This document shows, piece by piece, positions 51,662 to 60,074 of a DNA stretch of 64,000 nucleotides (within the stretch, counting starts at the first letter, position 1; every line of letters starts with the position of its first letter). A model generated the notes under the pieces. It did not search any database and was not told the origin of the DNA. It was given only the letters and a program-made list of their open reading frames with translations. The position numbers and the translations under genes were made by a program. This DNA comes from Christiangramia fulva (GTDB taxonomy: Bacteria; Bacteroidota; Bacteroidia; Flavobacteriales; Flavobacteriaceae). The DNA lies in the NCBI RefSeq assembly GCF_003024155.1, contig NZ_CP028136.1, positions 1,054,001 through 1,118,000 on the forward strand, written 5' to 3'.

Positions 51662-54049
51662 TTACATTCTGCTTTTTTCTTCTGAAATAGAAGCGTCTTT
51701 GATGTTTTTCGTTTTCTGCATCCCAAAATTGTAAGTGAGTTTAATCGAAAACTGTCGGGTTTCCCATCTATTCACCCAGCCAGTCACGACCTCATCCTGA
51801 CGTGTAACGCTGTGCCAGTAGGCTTTTTTGAAAATATTCTGGCAGCCCGCTTCCAACTGCAACCTGTTTTGCCAGAACTGCTTCTTTCCAGAAAGGCTAA
51901 AATCATAGGAAGATTTAATTTTAGTGTTCCCACTTTCCGAAGGGCCGCTGTAAAAAGAAGTCAGTTGAAAGTTCCAGTCATGGTCAAAACTGAACATCTG
52001 GTACAGGTTAAGATTATAACCAAAACCTCCGTTAGCGTAGGCGTAACCTGGAATATCAGATTTTTCATAGCTATAATAGGCATCTCCGCTTAACTGAATT
52101 TTCCACCAGTCTTTAGGGTCAAAAGGTACATTCACAGAAAGGCCAAAACGCTTACCGCGGCTGGCATTAGCCTGGTAATAAGTAGTGTAATTCCTGTTTT
52201 TGTCAAAATCGATCACTCTTGTGATCTTATCCTTATAGAGATACCCGTAAAAACTGGCGGTATACGCGTTATTATAGACGTAATTAAGCTGAAAACTGTG
52301 ATAAAATTGCGGTTGCAAATCAGGATTTCCCTGCTGTAGGGTATAAGGGTCTATATACTCATAAAAAGGATTCAGATCTTTATACACCGGACGACCAATT
52401 CTTCGGCTATATGAAAATTGATACTGATGATTTCCTTTTTCCAGGCTGGCTGAGAAAGACGGAAATAAAGAAATATACTCATCGCTGTTTTTTCCACTTT
52501 TCGATTCGCCAGTATAATTTATATATTCAGAACGTAAACCGACTTTAAAGCTGATGTTTTCAAGTGAATACGCTCCCTGTAGATAAGCTGAAACCAGGTC
52601 TTCACTATAATTGAAAGTATTATTAAGAAGGTTTTCGGGGATAAAGAGCTGATCCGGGTCATTAGCTTCATAATCATTGGAATACCCGGTATTCACCGAC
52701 GAATATTTAGCACCGGTTTCCAAATTCAGCTTGGAATTGACTGGCACCGTATAATCAAGCCTCCCTGAAAAAATATGATATTTCAGATTATTGAGGTTAT
52801 TAAGTACCAGATCGCTCGATCCTTCAGGGTTTATTTCATATTTATTCTGAAGCAGGTTATTATTCTTTTGATCGAAATAAGAGTAATTCAGCTGCGCTTC
52901 CAGTTTTCTTTTTCCGTCATCTGAAGAATTCTGGTAGAAAATATTTCCGGTAACATCGGTGACCGGAATATTGGCCTTTTTATTCAGGTCAACCTGTTTG
53001 TAAAGATTGACTCCCCTGTATTCATGGGTACTACCATAGGTTTGTTCATCGCCTGTCATAGAATGAATTCGCCAGGAAGTACTCAAAGTCTGGTTGTGAG
53101 GCAGGTATCTTTCCACGCCGAAATTCGCGCTTCGCGATAGCGTATGAGGCAGCCATTCATTGGTCTGTACGATCTTTTGATCCTTATCTAAAATATCCTG
53201 CTCTACTCTTCTGTGATTTACCGAACGGGTATCGTTGTAATAGGCATTCAAGTTAAAGTTCCATAGCGAATCGCTGTAATAAAGGTTTCCGCCGTTGCGA
53301 TATTTTGGATGTTCACCATAACCGAATGAGGAATAGACATGCCCTGTAATTCCAGCTTTGCGTTTTTTCTTGAGTACAATATTGATGATTCCCGTGGTCC
53401 CTTCCGCTTCATAACGAGAAGAAGGTTGGGCGATGATCTCGACCCTCTGGATATCTTCTCCGTTCAGCGAACGCACATATTCCCGCAGGGCTTCGACTTT
53501 TAGAAAACTGGTCTTGCCATTAATGAGAATCTTAACACCTGTGCTACCGCGAAACTGAATGTTCTCATTGCGATCAAGGCTGATACCAGGAATTTGTTGC
53601 ATCACCTCAAGGCCGTCACTGGCAACGCCGAGGCCCGTTTTTTCAACATCAAATATGAATTTATTGTCTTTCAGACTAATAGCCTTTCTACTCTCAGCGA
53701 TCAGTTCGACCTCTTTAAGCTCGTTATTTGAAGCATTAAGCTGAATTTTTAAATTTTTAAGTGGAAGTTCGTCGCTGTTTAGTCTTCGGCTAAAATCCTG
53801 AAAGCCCATAGCCTCTATTTTCAGAATTGCCGATTTAAACTCTTTTTTTACTTCCATCTTAAAGATCCCGTTTTCGTTGGCATAGTCATAGGCAATAGGT
53901 GCTGCCGTGGAGTCGCCCGGAGACAGTGTTACTGTGGCAAAAGCCAGAGGTTCGCCCGCCGAGGTCACTTTCCCAGAGATCACCTGCTGGGCGTGCACAG
54001 TAATAAATGACAGAAATGTGATGAGATAGATAATGTTTGTTTTTTTCAT
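51662..54049 (-). CDS. TonB-dependent receptor with carboxypeptidase-regulatory N-domain
   Basis: 795 residues; signal peptide ending VHAQ. CarboxypepD_reg-like domain (about 22-110; QVISGKVTSAGEPLAFATVT), plug (about 120-225; FDVEKTGLGVASDGLEVMQQ, QRVEIIAQPSSRYEAEGTTG), then the OMP_b-brl_3 barrel (about 300-795) with aromatic strands. This subgroup lacks a typical TonB box and acts in outer-membrane uptake or signalling of unknown ligand. It is divergent from the LytS-LytTR pair, with a palindrome in the shared gap, so it may be under that system's control. Confidence 0.9.
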   Translation of the reverse strand: MKKTNIIYLITFLSFITVHAQQVISGKVTSAGEPLAFATVTLSPGDSTAAPIAYDYANENGIFKMEVKKEFKSAILKIEAMGFQDFSRRLNSDELPLKNLKIQLNASNNELKEVELIAESRKAISLKDNKFIFDVEKTGLGVASDGLEVMQQIPGISLDRNENIQFRGSTGVKILINGKTSFLKVEALREYVRSLNGEDIQRVEIIAQPSSRYEAEGTTGIINIVLKKKRKAGITGHVYSSFGYGEHPKYRNGGNLYYSDSLWNFNLNAYYNDTRSVNHRRVEQDILDKDQKIVQTNEWLPHTLSRSANFGVERYLPHNQTLSTSWRIHSMTGDEQTYGSTHEYRGVNLYKQVDLNKKANIPVTDVTGNIFYQNSSDDGKRKLEAQLNYSYFDQKNNNLLQNKYEINPEGSSDLVLNNLNNLKYHIFSGRLDYTVPVNSKLNLETGAKYSSVNTGYSNDYEANDPDQLFIPENLLNNTFNYSEDLVSAYLQGAYSLENISFKVGLRSEYINYTGESKSGKNSDEYISLFPSFSASLEKGNHQYQFSYSRRIGRPVYKDLNPFYEYIDPYTLQQGNPDLQPQFYHSFQLNYVYNNAYTASFYGYLYKDKITRVIDFDKNRNYTTYYQANASRGKRFGLSVNVPFDPKDWWKIQLSGDAYYSYEKSDIPGYAYANGGFGYNLNLYQMFSFDHDWNFQLTSFYSGPSESGNTKIKSSYDFSLSGKKQFWQNRLQLEAGCQNIFKKAYWHSVTRQDEVVTGWVNRWETRQFSIKLTYNFGMQKTKNIKDASISEEKSRM

Positions 54050-54178
54050 GATAAATTGATTTTCGGTTCAAGAATAGGCCGAAATACTTTTAAGAAATTC
54101 ATTTTCTGACGAAACGGCGAAATTCTGCCACCAATCAGGGTTTTTCTAAAAAGAACCGGTTCATTGTGTGAAAAAGGG

Positions 54179-54195
54179 TTTTGATCATGTCAAAA
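54179..54195. promoter_or_regulatory. Palindrome between TonB receptor and LytS genes
   Basis: TTTTGA (54179-54184) and TCAAAA (54190-54195) are inverses around TCATG. Divergent gap of 202 bp. A candidate operator for LytTR or another dimeric regulator. Confidence 0.35.
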
Positions 54196-54251
54196 GCTGA
54201 TATAGACGGGAAAAACCATTAAAAAGGACAGAAAGTCTTTAATTTGTAGCC

Positions 54252-55280
54252 ATGACCCGGAAACAGGAGATTACATACCACATTATTTTCTGGATACTGT
54301 TCATAGCCATGGATCAGTTTTCGAATTACGTATTGCGGGATTATCATAATCCTGACCTATGGCGTTTAATAGCTACTCTTCTATTTACCACTCTCGAAGT
54401 GACAATTTTCTATACTAATTATGCCTGGCTCGCCCCGAGAACCATTCCGCAAAAGAACTGGGCTCAATTCCTGGGAGGCATTATAGCGCTGATATTTGCT
54501 TTTGCAGGCCTTAGATATTTTCTGGAGGAAATCGTTCTTTTTCAATTTACAGGTATGCATAATTACACGGCCGATTCCCGCAATTTTCTCTATTATTTTT
54601 ATGACAATTCTTATTACGCCTTAAGGATTCTTATCATAAGCACTGTTCTCTATCTGATAAAAAAACTGGTAACCACTACGGGCCAGCTTCAGGAACTGAA
54701 AATAGAAAAGAAACAGGCACAACTTCAGAATTTAAAATCCCAACTGAGCCCCCATTTTCTATTTAATACATTGAATAGCATGTATTCTGACCTCTATGAT
54801 ACCTCGCCAAAATTGAGCGAGGATATTTTGAAGTTGTCAGAAATGCTGCGCTACGTGACCTATGAAGATGAGAATGACCGTGTATTTTTAAAGGATGAGA
54901 TCGTTTTTCTGAAGAACTATATCGATCTTTTTCAGCGAAGGTTTGACAATAAGCTGAAAATCACTATTAATTTCCCTCATGCGGTCAGCAATGAACAAAT
55001 TCCGTCTCTTCTACTTATACATTTTGTGGAAAATGCCTTTAAACATGGTATTCTTGACGATCCGGAAAAACCTTTGAGCATTCTTCTGAAAACCGAAGGA
55101 AACAGGCTTATCATGAAAACTATTAATTTCTACAAAACACAAACCAGCTACGAAGAGGTTGGTATCGGTTATAAAAATATCAGAAAAAGGCTGGATCTGA
55201 TGTATGGTCAAGACTATAAGCTGAATATCAATAATGAAAATGGAAAATTTGAAGCCGAACTGAAAATCCCGATGCTATGA
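54252..55280 (+). CDS. LytS-type sensor histidine kinase
   Basis: 342 residues. Four N-terminal membrane helices (about 8-28, 38-60, 75-95, 115-140), a linker coiled coil, and a His_kinase domain with phosphoacceptor in LSPHFLFNTLNSMYSDL, then the degenerate HATPase_c with HFVENAFKHGI and GIGYKNIRKRLDLMYG. No extracellular sensor domain; signal likely sensed in the membrane. Overlaps the response regulator gene by four bases (ATGA), so both are made together. Confidence 0.92.
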   Translation: MTRKQEITYHIIFWILFIAMDQFSNYVLRDYHNPDLWRLIATLLFTTLEVTIFYTNYAWLAPRTIPQKNWAQFLGGIIALIFAFAGLRYFLEEIVLFQFTGMHNYTADSRNFLYYFYDNSYYALRILIISTVLYLIKKLVTTTGQLQELKIEKKQAQLQNLKSQLSPHFLFNTLNSMYSDLYDTSPKLSEDILKLSEMLRYVTYEDENDRVFLKDEIVFLKNYIDLFQRRFDNKLKITINFPHAVSNEQIPSLLLIHFVENAFKHGILDDPEKPLSILLKTEGNRLIMKTINFYKTQTSYEEVGIGYKNIRKRLDLMYGQDYKLNINNENGKFEAELKIPML

Positions 55281-55993
55281 ATTTAAAATGCCTGATTATA
55301 GACGATGAACCTCACGCGCTGCGAATCCTGGAAAAATACATCCGCCAAGTTCCCTATCTGGAATGTGAGGCAACAACCACCAAGTCTATAGAAGCGCTTC
55401 AGCTAATCGAAAAGTTCAGTCCTGATCTCATCTTTTTAGACATACAAATGCCCGATCTTACCGGAATACAGCTTTCCAAACTCATTTCGGGTGATGTGAA
55501 GGTCATCTTTACCACTGCTTATGCCCAATTTGCCGTGGAAGGATTCGAGCTGAACGCAACTGATTATCTGCTTAAGCCTATTTCTTTCAGCCGTTTTCTG
55601 GAAGCCGTTGAAAAAGTAAAAAAACTAAAGGCTGAAAACAGGCATAACAGCAACGAAAATGAAGCTTCCGAAAATTTCTTTTTCGTAAAGACCGATGGAA
55701 AGAACAAATTTCAGAAAGTTGATTTTTCTGAGATCCTTTACCTTGAGAGCATCCGTAATTATGTAGTGATCCACACCAAACACGAACAGATCGTCACTTA
55801 CAATACACTGAAGCATTTTGAGGAGAACCTGCCTTCAGAAAAATTTATCAAAACTCACAAATCCTATATCGTTTCCATCGCCAAGGTAAGTAAAACTGAT
55901 ACTTCTGAGGTTTGGGTTGGCGATGACAGCCTGCCGCTGGGAGACACTTACCGCCATACTTTTTTTGAAAAAATCAGGGAGCGAAGAATATAA
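55277..55993 (+). CDS. LytTR-family response regulator
   Basis: 238 residues. Receiver (about 1-120): LIIDDEPHALRILEKYIR, phosphoacceptor Asp in DLIFLDIQMPDLTG, Thr in FTTAYAQFAVEGFEL and Lys in YLLKPISFSRF. LytTR DNA-binding domain (about 140-238): FQKVDFSEILYLESIRNYVVI, LPSEKFIKTHKSYIVSIAKV and DDSLPLGDTYRHTFFEKI. Partner of the upstream LytS kinase; likely targets include the divergent TonB receptor gene (inference from position). Confidence 0.95.
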   Translation: MNLKCLIIDDEPHALRILEKYIRQVPYLECEATTTKSIEALQLIEKFSPDLIFLDIQMPDLTGIQLSKLISGDVKVIFTTAYAQFAVEGFELNATDYLLKPISFSRFLEAVEKVKKLKAENRHNSNENEASENFFFVKTDGKNKFQKVDFSEILYLESIRNYVVIHTKHEQIVTYNTLKHFEENLPSEKFIKTHKSYIVSIAKVSKTDTSEVWVGDDSLPLGDTYRHTFFEKIRERRI

Positions 55994-56020
55994 AAACCCG
56001 CTCCAAATAGAAGCGGGTTT
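55994..56020. terminator. Bidirectional terminator between lytTR gene and ALDH gene
   Basis: AAACCCGCT (55994-56002) is the exact inverse of AGCGGGTTT (56012-56020), nine pairs, nine-base loop. It is a near copy of the stem at 51608-51631. Confidence 0.8.
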
Positions 56021-56044
56021 GATAATCGGCACTTAAAAACTAAA

Positions 56045-57598
56045 CTACAGGTCGAATTTGATCCCTTGTGCAAGAGGTAATTCGGTAGTGAAATTTATGG
56101 TATTGGTTTGTCTTCTCATATAAACCTTCCAGGCATCTGAACCTGATTCACGGCCGCCGCCGGTTTCCTTTTCACCGCCAAAAGCGCCACCGATCTCGGC
56201 ACCTGAGGTTCCAATATTGACATTGGCAATCCCACAATCTGAACCTTCTACGGAAAGAAATCTTTCTGCTTCCCGCAAATTATTGGTCATAATCGCTGAA
56301 GAGAGTCCTTGTTTTACTCCATTCTGAATTTCAACGGCTTTGCCAACATCACCCGAATACTTCAGAAGATAAAGAACCGGAGCAAAAGTTTCCTGCTGCA
56401 CGATCTCGAATTCGTTCTTAGCTTCAGCAATCGCCGGTTTTACATAACAACCGCTTTCGTAGCCTTCGCCTTCAAGCACTCCGCCTTCAACTAGGATATT
56501 TCCGCCTTCCTCAACCACTTTTTTAAGTGCATTTTGATAATTCTTCACCGCGTCTTTATCGATCAACGGCCCAACATGATTATTCTCATCCAGCGGATTT
56601 CCAATTCTTATCTGTTTATAAGCGTTAACTATCGCATCTTTCACCTTATCGTAAATATCTTCGTGAACGATCAATCTACGCGTGGACGTACAACGTTGTC
56701 CGCAGGTTCCTACCGCGCCAAAGACCGCTCCGATCACGGTATTTTTAATATTCGCGTCAGGAGTTACAATAATGGCATTATTTCCGCCGAGTTCCAGCAG
56801 ACTTTTTCCGAGTCTTGCGGCCACGGCCTGAGCCACGATTTTTCCCATTCTGATGGATCCTGTGGCTGAAATTAACGGCACACGTTCATCCTTTGTCATC
56901 ATTTCCCCCACTCTGTAATCTCCAGTTATCAAGCACGAGATTCCTGCTGGAACGCCGTTTTCAGCAAATATTCTCGCTGCAATATTCTGGCAGGCAACCG
57001 AGGTAAGAGGAGTTTTTTCCGAACCTTTCCAAATACAGGCATCGCCACAAACCCAGGCTAAAGCCGTATTCCATGACCATACCGCAACCGGGAAATTAAA
57101 AGCTGAAATCACTCCAACCACTCCCAGCGGATGATATTGTTCGTACATCCTGTGGCCGGGACGCTCACTGTGCATGGTAAGTCCATGAAGCTGGCGGGAA
57201 AGTCCCACTGCGAAATCGCAGATATCAATCATCTCCTGAACTTCTCCCAGGCCTTCCTGGTAAGATTTTCCCATTTCATAAGAAACCAGCTTTCCCAACG
57301 GTTCTTTTAATTTTCTTAGTTCATCATTGAACTGGCGAACCACTTCCCCTCTTTTTGGTGAAGGCCAGGTTCTCCATTCTTTAAACCCTTTTTCGGCGGT
57401 GGTGATCACTTTTTCATAATCGTCTTTGGTCGTGGCTTTCACTTTTCCCACCAAAGCTCCATCTACAGGAGAATAAGATTCGATAATATCACCATTTCCA
57501 AACCAATCTGTTCCAGTGGAAGTCCCGTTATTAATTTCATTTAAACCTAGATCTTTCAGGGCTTGTTGAATCCCGAATTCTTCAGCGATTTTACTCAT
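56045..57598 (-). CDS. ALDH7-type aldehyde dehydrogenase (aminoadipate-semialdehyde-like)
   Basis: 517 residues. Catalytic Cys in VGTCGQRCTSTRRLIVHE, Glu in LLELGGNNAIIVTPDA, NAD-binding LISATGSIRMGKIVAQ, and an N-terminal STGTDWFGNGD typical of ALDH7 (antiquitin, PIPDH/AmaB). It oxidises alpha-aminoadipate semialdehyde (lysine degradation) or related aldehydes; substrate is an inference from similarity. Separate from the next gene by 60 bp, same strand, so possibly cotranscribed with 3-hydroxyanthranilate dioxygenase. Confidence 0.87.
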   Translation of the reverse strand: MSKIAEEFGIQQALKDLGLNEINNGTSTGTDWFGNGDIIESYSPVDGALVGKVKATTKDDYEKVITTAEKGFKEWRTWPSPKRGEVVRQFNDELRKLKEPLGKLVSYEMGKSYQEGLGEVQEMIDICDFAVGLSRQLHGLTMHSERPGHRMYEQYHPLGVVGVISAFNFPVAVWSWNTALAWVCGDACIWKGSEKTPLTSVACQNIAARIFAENGVPAGISCLITGDYRVGEMMTKDERVPLISATGSIRMGKIVAQAVAARLGKSLLELGGNNAIIVTPDANIKNTVIGAVFGAVGTCGQRCTSTRRLIVHEDIYDKVKDAIVNAYKQIRIGNPLDENNHVGPLIDKDAVKNYQNALKKVVEEGGNILVEGGVLEGEGYESGCYVKPAIAEAKNEFEIVQQETFAPVLYLLKYSGDVGKAVEIQNGVKQGLSSAIMTNNLREAERFLSVEGSDCGIANVNIGTSGAEIGGAFGGEKETGGGRESGSDAWKVYMRRQTNTINFTTELPLAQGIKFDL

Positions 57599-57658
57599 TA
57601 AATTGCGTTTTTATCTGTTATTTTGTGTAGTTCTTGCGAAAATAGAAAAAATAAATCG

Positions 57659-58201
57659 CTATTCCTCGACGGCAGTAAATCTTGGATCCACCGGCATGAC
57701 TTCCCCGCAATTATCACAGGTTCTGAGGTTCTTATTGGTATAAAATTCCCTAAAATGCTTTAGGAAATCGGTTTCTATATCCTGAAGCGGAAAATAAACC
57801 TCGTGAAGTTTATGATTGCAATTATCGCAGTACCAGATGAGGCCGTCTTTTCCTTTTTCATTAATACGCTTTCGCTCTACCACCAGGCCAATAGAACCGT
57901 CGTGGCGTACTGGAGAATGAGGAATTTTGGCCGGATTAAGATACATATCCCCGGGTCCAAGTTTCATGGTCTTTTTCTCGCCGTCTTCCTGAATATAAAC
58001 TTCTATATTCCCTTCCAGTTGATAAAATAACTCCTCGGTTTCATTATAGTGATAGTCTTTTCGAGCATTTGGGCCGGCCACGATCATAACGATATAATCC
58101 CCTGACTCTTTGTAAAGATTACGATTTCCAACAGGCGGTTTTAAGCTTTCCCTGTTCTGCTCGATCCATTTATTTAAATTGAATGGTTTGTTGACTGCCA
58201 T
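57659..58201 (-). CDS. nbaC: 3-hydroxyanthranilate 3,4-dioxygenase
   Basis: 180 residues, cupin extradiol dioxygenase. Iron ligands in KDYHYNETEELFYQLEG (His, Glu) and IPHSPVRHDGS (His), with RNLYKESGDYIVMIVAGPN before and RINEKGKDGLIWYCDNCNHK after. A second rubredoxin-like metal site is formed by CDNC about residue 125 and CDNC about 162, as in bacterial enzymes. Opens the ring of 3-hydroxyanthranilate in tryptophan catabolism (kynurenine route) or NAD synthesis. No other kynurenine gene is in the window. Confidence 0.93.
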   Translation of the reverse strand: MAVNKPFNLNKWIEQNRESLKPPVGNRNLYKESGDYIVMIVAGPNARKDYHYNETEELFYQLEGNIEVYIQEDGEKKTMKLGPGDMYLNPAKIPHSPVRHDGSIGLVVERKRINEKGKDGLIWYCDNCNHKLHEVYFPLQDIETDFLKHFREFYTNKNLRTCDNCGEVMPVDPRFTAVEE

Positions 58202-58335
58202 AATTTTCTGATTTATAGCTTAAAATTAAGCAATATGCGCCATACGGCAGTAAATATCCTGCTAAAGTTCCAAAAAAGCGCTTCGGCTGGAATACCGGAA
58301 ATTTCTTTAACTTTCCCTTCCAAATTACCAAAAAC

Positions 58336-59400
58336 ATGAAAAAACTTCTTCTTCTATTTAGTCTAGTCGCGTTTTTCGCCTGTAATGACACCGAAAGTAA
58401 AACGGAGATTTCCGCTGAAAAATCAACTTCCCAAACCGAGCAGGACAGCATTCCAAATTTTGGGATCGTTATTCATGGAGGTGCTGGGACTATATTGAAA
58501 GAAAATATGAGTGACTCTATGGAACAGGCTTACAGGGCTAAACTTGAAGAGGCAATAAGAACAGGCTATGAAATTCTTGCTAATGGCGGAAGCTCTGTGG
58601 AAGCTGTAAAGCGTACCATAAATGTCATGGAAGACAGTCCGCTTTTTAATTCGGCTAAAGGCGCCGTTTTTACCAATGAAGGTAAAAATGAACTCGACGC
58701 TTCTATTATGGACGGCCAGACTTTGAATGCCGGAGCGGTGGCCGGAGTAACCAATGTTAAGAATCCTATTAACCTCGCTTACCAGGTGATGGTGAATTCA
58801 GACCATGTGCTTTTATCAGGAAGAGGAGCAGAACAATTTGCAAAAGAACAGGGCCTGGAACTGGTAGATCCCAGTTATTTCTACACCGAAAAACGCTATA
58901 AGGCAATGGAAAGAGCCCGCGAAAGGGAGGAAAAGGAAAAAAATAACAAAACTGCCTTTTACGATCCGTTTATCAAAGATGAAAAATTTGGGACCGTTGG
59001 TTGCGCCGCTCTTGATAAAGACGGTAACCTGGCAGCGGGAACCTCAACGGGAGGCATGAGCAATAAAAAGTACAACCGTATTGGCGATTCCCCAATTATT
59101 GGAGCAGGAACTTATGCCAATAATAAAACCTGCGCCGTTTCTTCAACAGGCTGGGGTGAATATTTTATCCGTGGAGTGGTCGCTTATGATATTTCTGCCC
59201 TGATGGAATACAAAGGAGTCTCTCTTCAGCAAGCTGCTCATGAGGTAATTCAGGAAAAATTACCAGCACTGGGTGGTGATGGAGGAATAGTCGCTATTGA
59301 TCATGATGGAAATGTGGTGATGGAATTCAACACAGCCGGAATGTACCGTGCCACGATGAATAAAAATGGGGAGCTTAAAATAGGCATTTACAGCAAATAA
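58336..59400 (+). CDS. Isoaspartyl peptidase/L-asparaginase (Ntn-hydrolase), lipoprotein
   Basis: 354 residues; signal MKKLLLLFSLVAFFAC with lipobox FAC. The Ntn-hydrolase opens with GIVIHGGAGTILKENM, has the glycine-rich NEGKNELDASIMDGQTLNAG, and the auto-cleavage site just before Thr in KFGTVGCAALDKDGNLAAG (Thr becomes the catalytic N-terminus). The beta subunit has TSTGGMSNKKYNRIGDSPII and GGDGGIVAIDHDG. Cleaves isoaspartyl dipeptides and possibly asparagine, outside the cytoplasm. Single gene. Confidence 0.92.
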   Translation: MKKLLLLFSLVAFFACNDTESKTEISAEKSTSQTEQDSIPNFGIVIHGGAGTILKENMSDSMEQAYRAKLEEAIRTGYEILANGGSSVEAVKRTINVMEDSPLFNSAKGAVFTNEGKNELDASIMDGQTLNAGAVAGVTNVKNPINLAYQVMVNSDHVLLSGRGAEQFAKEQGLELVDPSYFYTEKRYKAMERAREREEKEKNNKTAFYDPFIKDEKFGTVGCAALDKDGNLAAGTSTGGMSNKKYNRIGDSPIIGAGTYANNKTCAVSSTGWGEYFIRGVVAYDISALMEYKGVSLQQAAHEVIQEKLPALGGDGGIVAIDHDGNVVMEFNTAGMYRATMNKNGELKIGIYSK

Positions 59401-59533
59401 TATTCTGCTCAAATTCGGTTTAAGAGCAGATTCTATTCGAAGAAAATTCTTTTTTCTGATAATTTTTAAACCTTTTGAGTTAATTCAGTCTAAGAAAAAA
59501 GGAACGGATTTATCATAAATTTTAGGTTTGTTT

Positions 59534-59566
59534 GGTTCGGTGTTTACCGAACCCATTGTATATTTG
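59534..59566 (+). promoter_or_regulatory. Operator and promoter of the gbsR-RND operon
   Basis: GGTTCGGT (59534-59541) and ACCGAACC (59546-59553) are perfect inverse copies with four bases between, a 20-bp palindrome. The -7 element TATATTTG (59559-59566) follows five bases later, and a TTG (59532-59534) lies 24 bases before it, slightly long for a -33 element. A repressor bound here would block the promoter. Predicted RNA start near 59572. Confidence 0.7.
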
Positions 59567-59582
59567 CAGCTCAATTTTTCAG

Positions 59583-60059
59583 ATGATGAGGGGATGTCCC
59601 GAGAAAAAGAAGAAGCTGATAGAGGAGATAGGAGTCTTGTTTGAACAAACACATGACTTAACGCCTCTTGCCGCAAGGATCAATGTGATCATGATACTTT
59701 CGCCCAATGAAGGCCATACTTTCGAAGAAATCGTGCAGATTACGGGAGCCAGTAAAAGTTCAGTCTCTACTCAGCTCAATTTGTTATTAAAGTTAAACCG
59801 TGCTGAATATTTTACCAAAACAGGCGAGCGAAGGCGCTATTTCAGAGCGAGTAAGCAGTATGTGAAAATGAGATTACAGGATCATCTTCAAAAAATCCAG
59901 AAAGAACTGGAGCTGTTTGAAGAACTGACCCAATACAATAAAGAAAACAATCCTGAGAAGTTTCAGAAGAATAAAGATTTTACCAATCATTATGGAAACT
60001 ATCTCCGGGCGCAAAAGAAGAATTTAGAAACCGCCATCGCAAAAATGCCTGGCAATTAA
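59583..60059 (+). CDS. GbsR/MarR-family transcriptional regulator
   Basis: 158 residues from ATG 59583; the longer frame from a TTG at 59532 runs through operator and promoter. Winged helix (about 10-95): CPEKKKKLIEEIGVLFEQ, DLTPLAARINVIMIL, TFEEIVQITGASKSSVSTQL and RRRYFRASKQYVKMRL; the rest (about 96-140) is a dimerisation helix (DHLQKIQKELELFEEL). First gene of an RND operon and preceded by an 8-4-8 palindrome, so most likely its autorepressor, released by a pump substrate. Confidence 0.88.
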   Translation: MMRGCPEKKKKLIEEIGVLFEQTHDLTPLAARINVIMILSPNEGHTFEEIVQITGASKSSVSTQLNLLLKLNRAEYFTKTGERRRYFRASKQYVKMRLQDHLQKIQKELELFEELTQYNKENNPEKFQKNKDFTNHYGNYLRAQKKNLETAIAKMPGN

Positions 60060-60074
60060 TTAATCGACCAAAAG

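Noticed and set aside
51608-56020. Similar stems at 51608-51631 and 55994-56020 as a repeat family
   Set aside because: Both are simple terminators with seven to nine shared stem bases and different loops; that degree of likeness needs no mobile origin.
59532-59582. Longer start of the GbsR-type regulator at TTG 59532
   Set aside because: Would translate through operator and -7 box; ATG 59583 lies just after the predicted RNA start.
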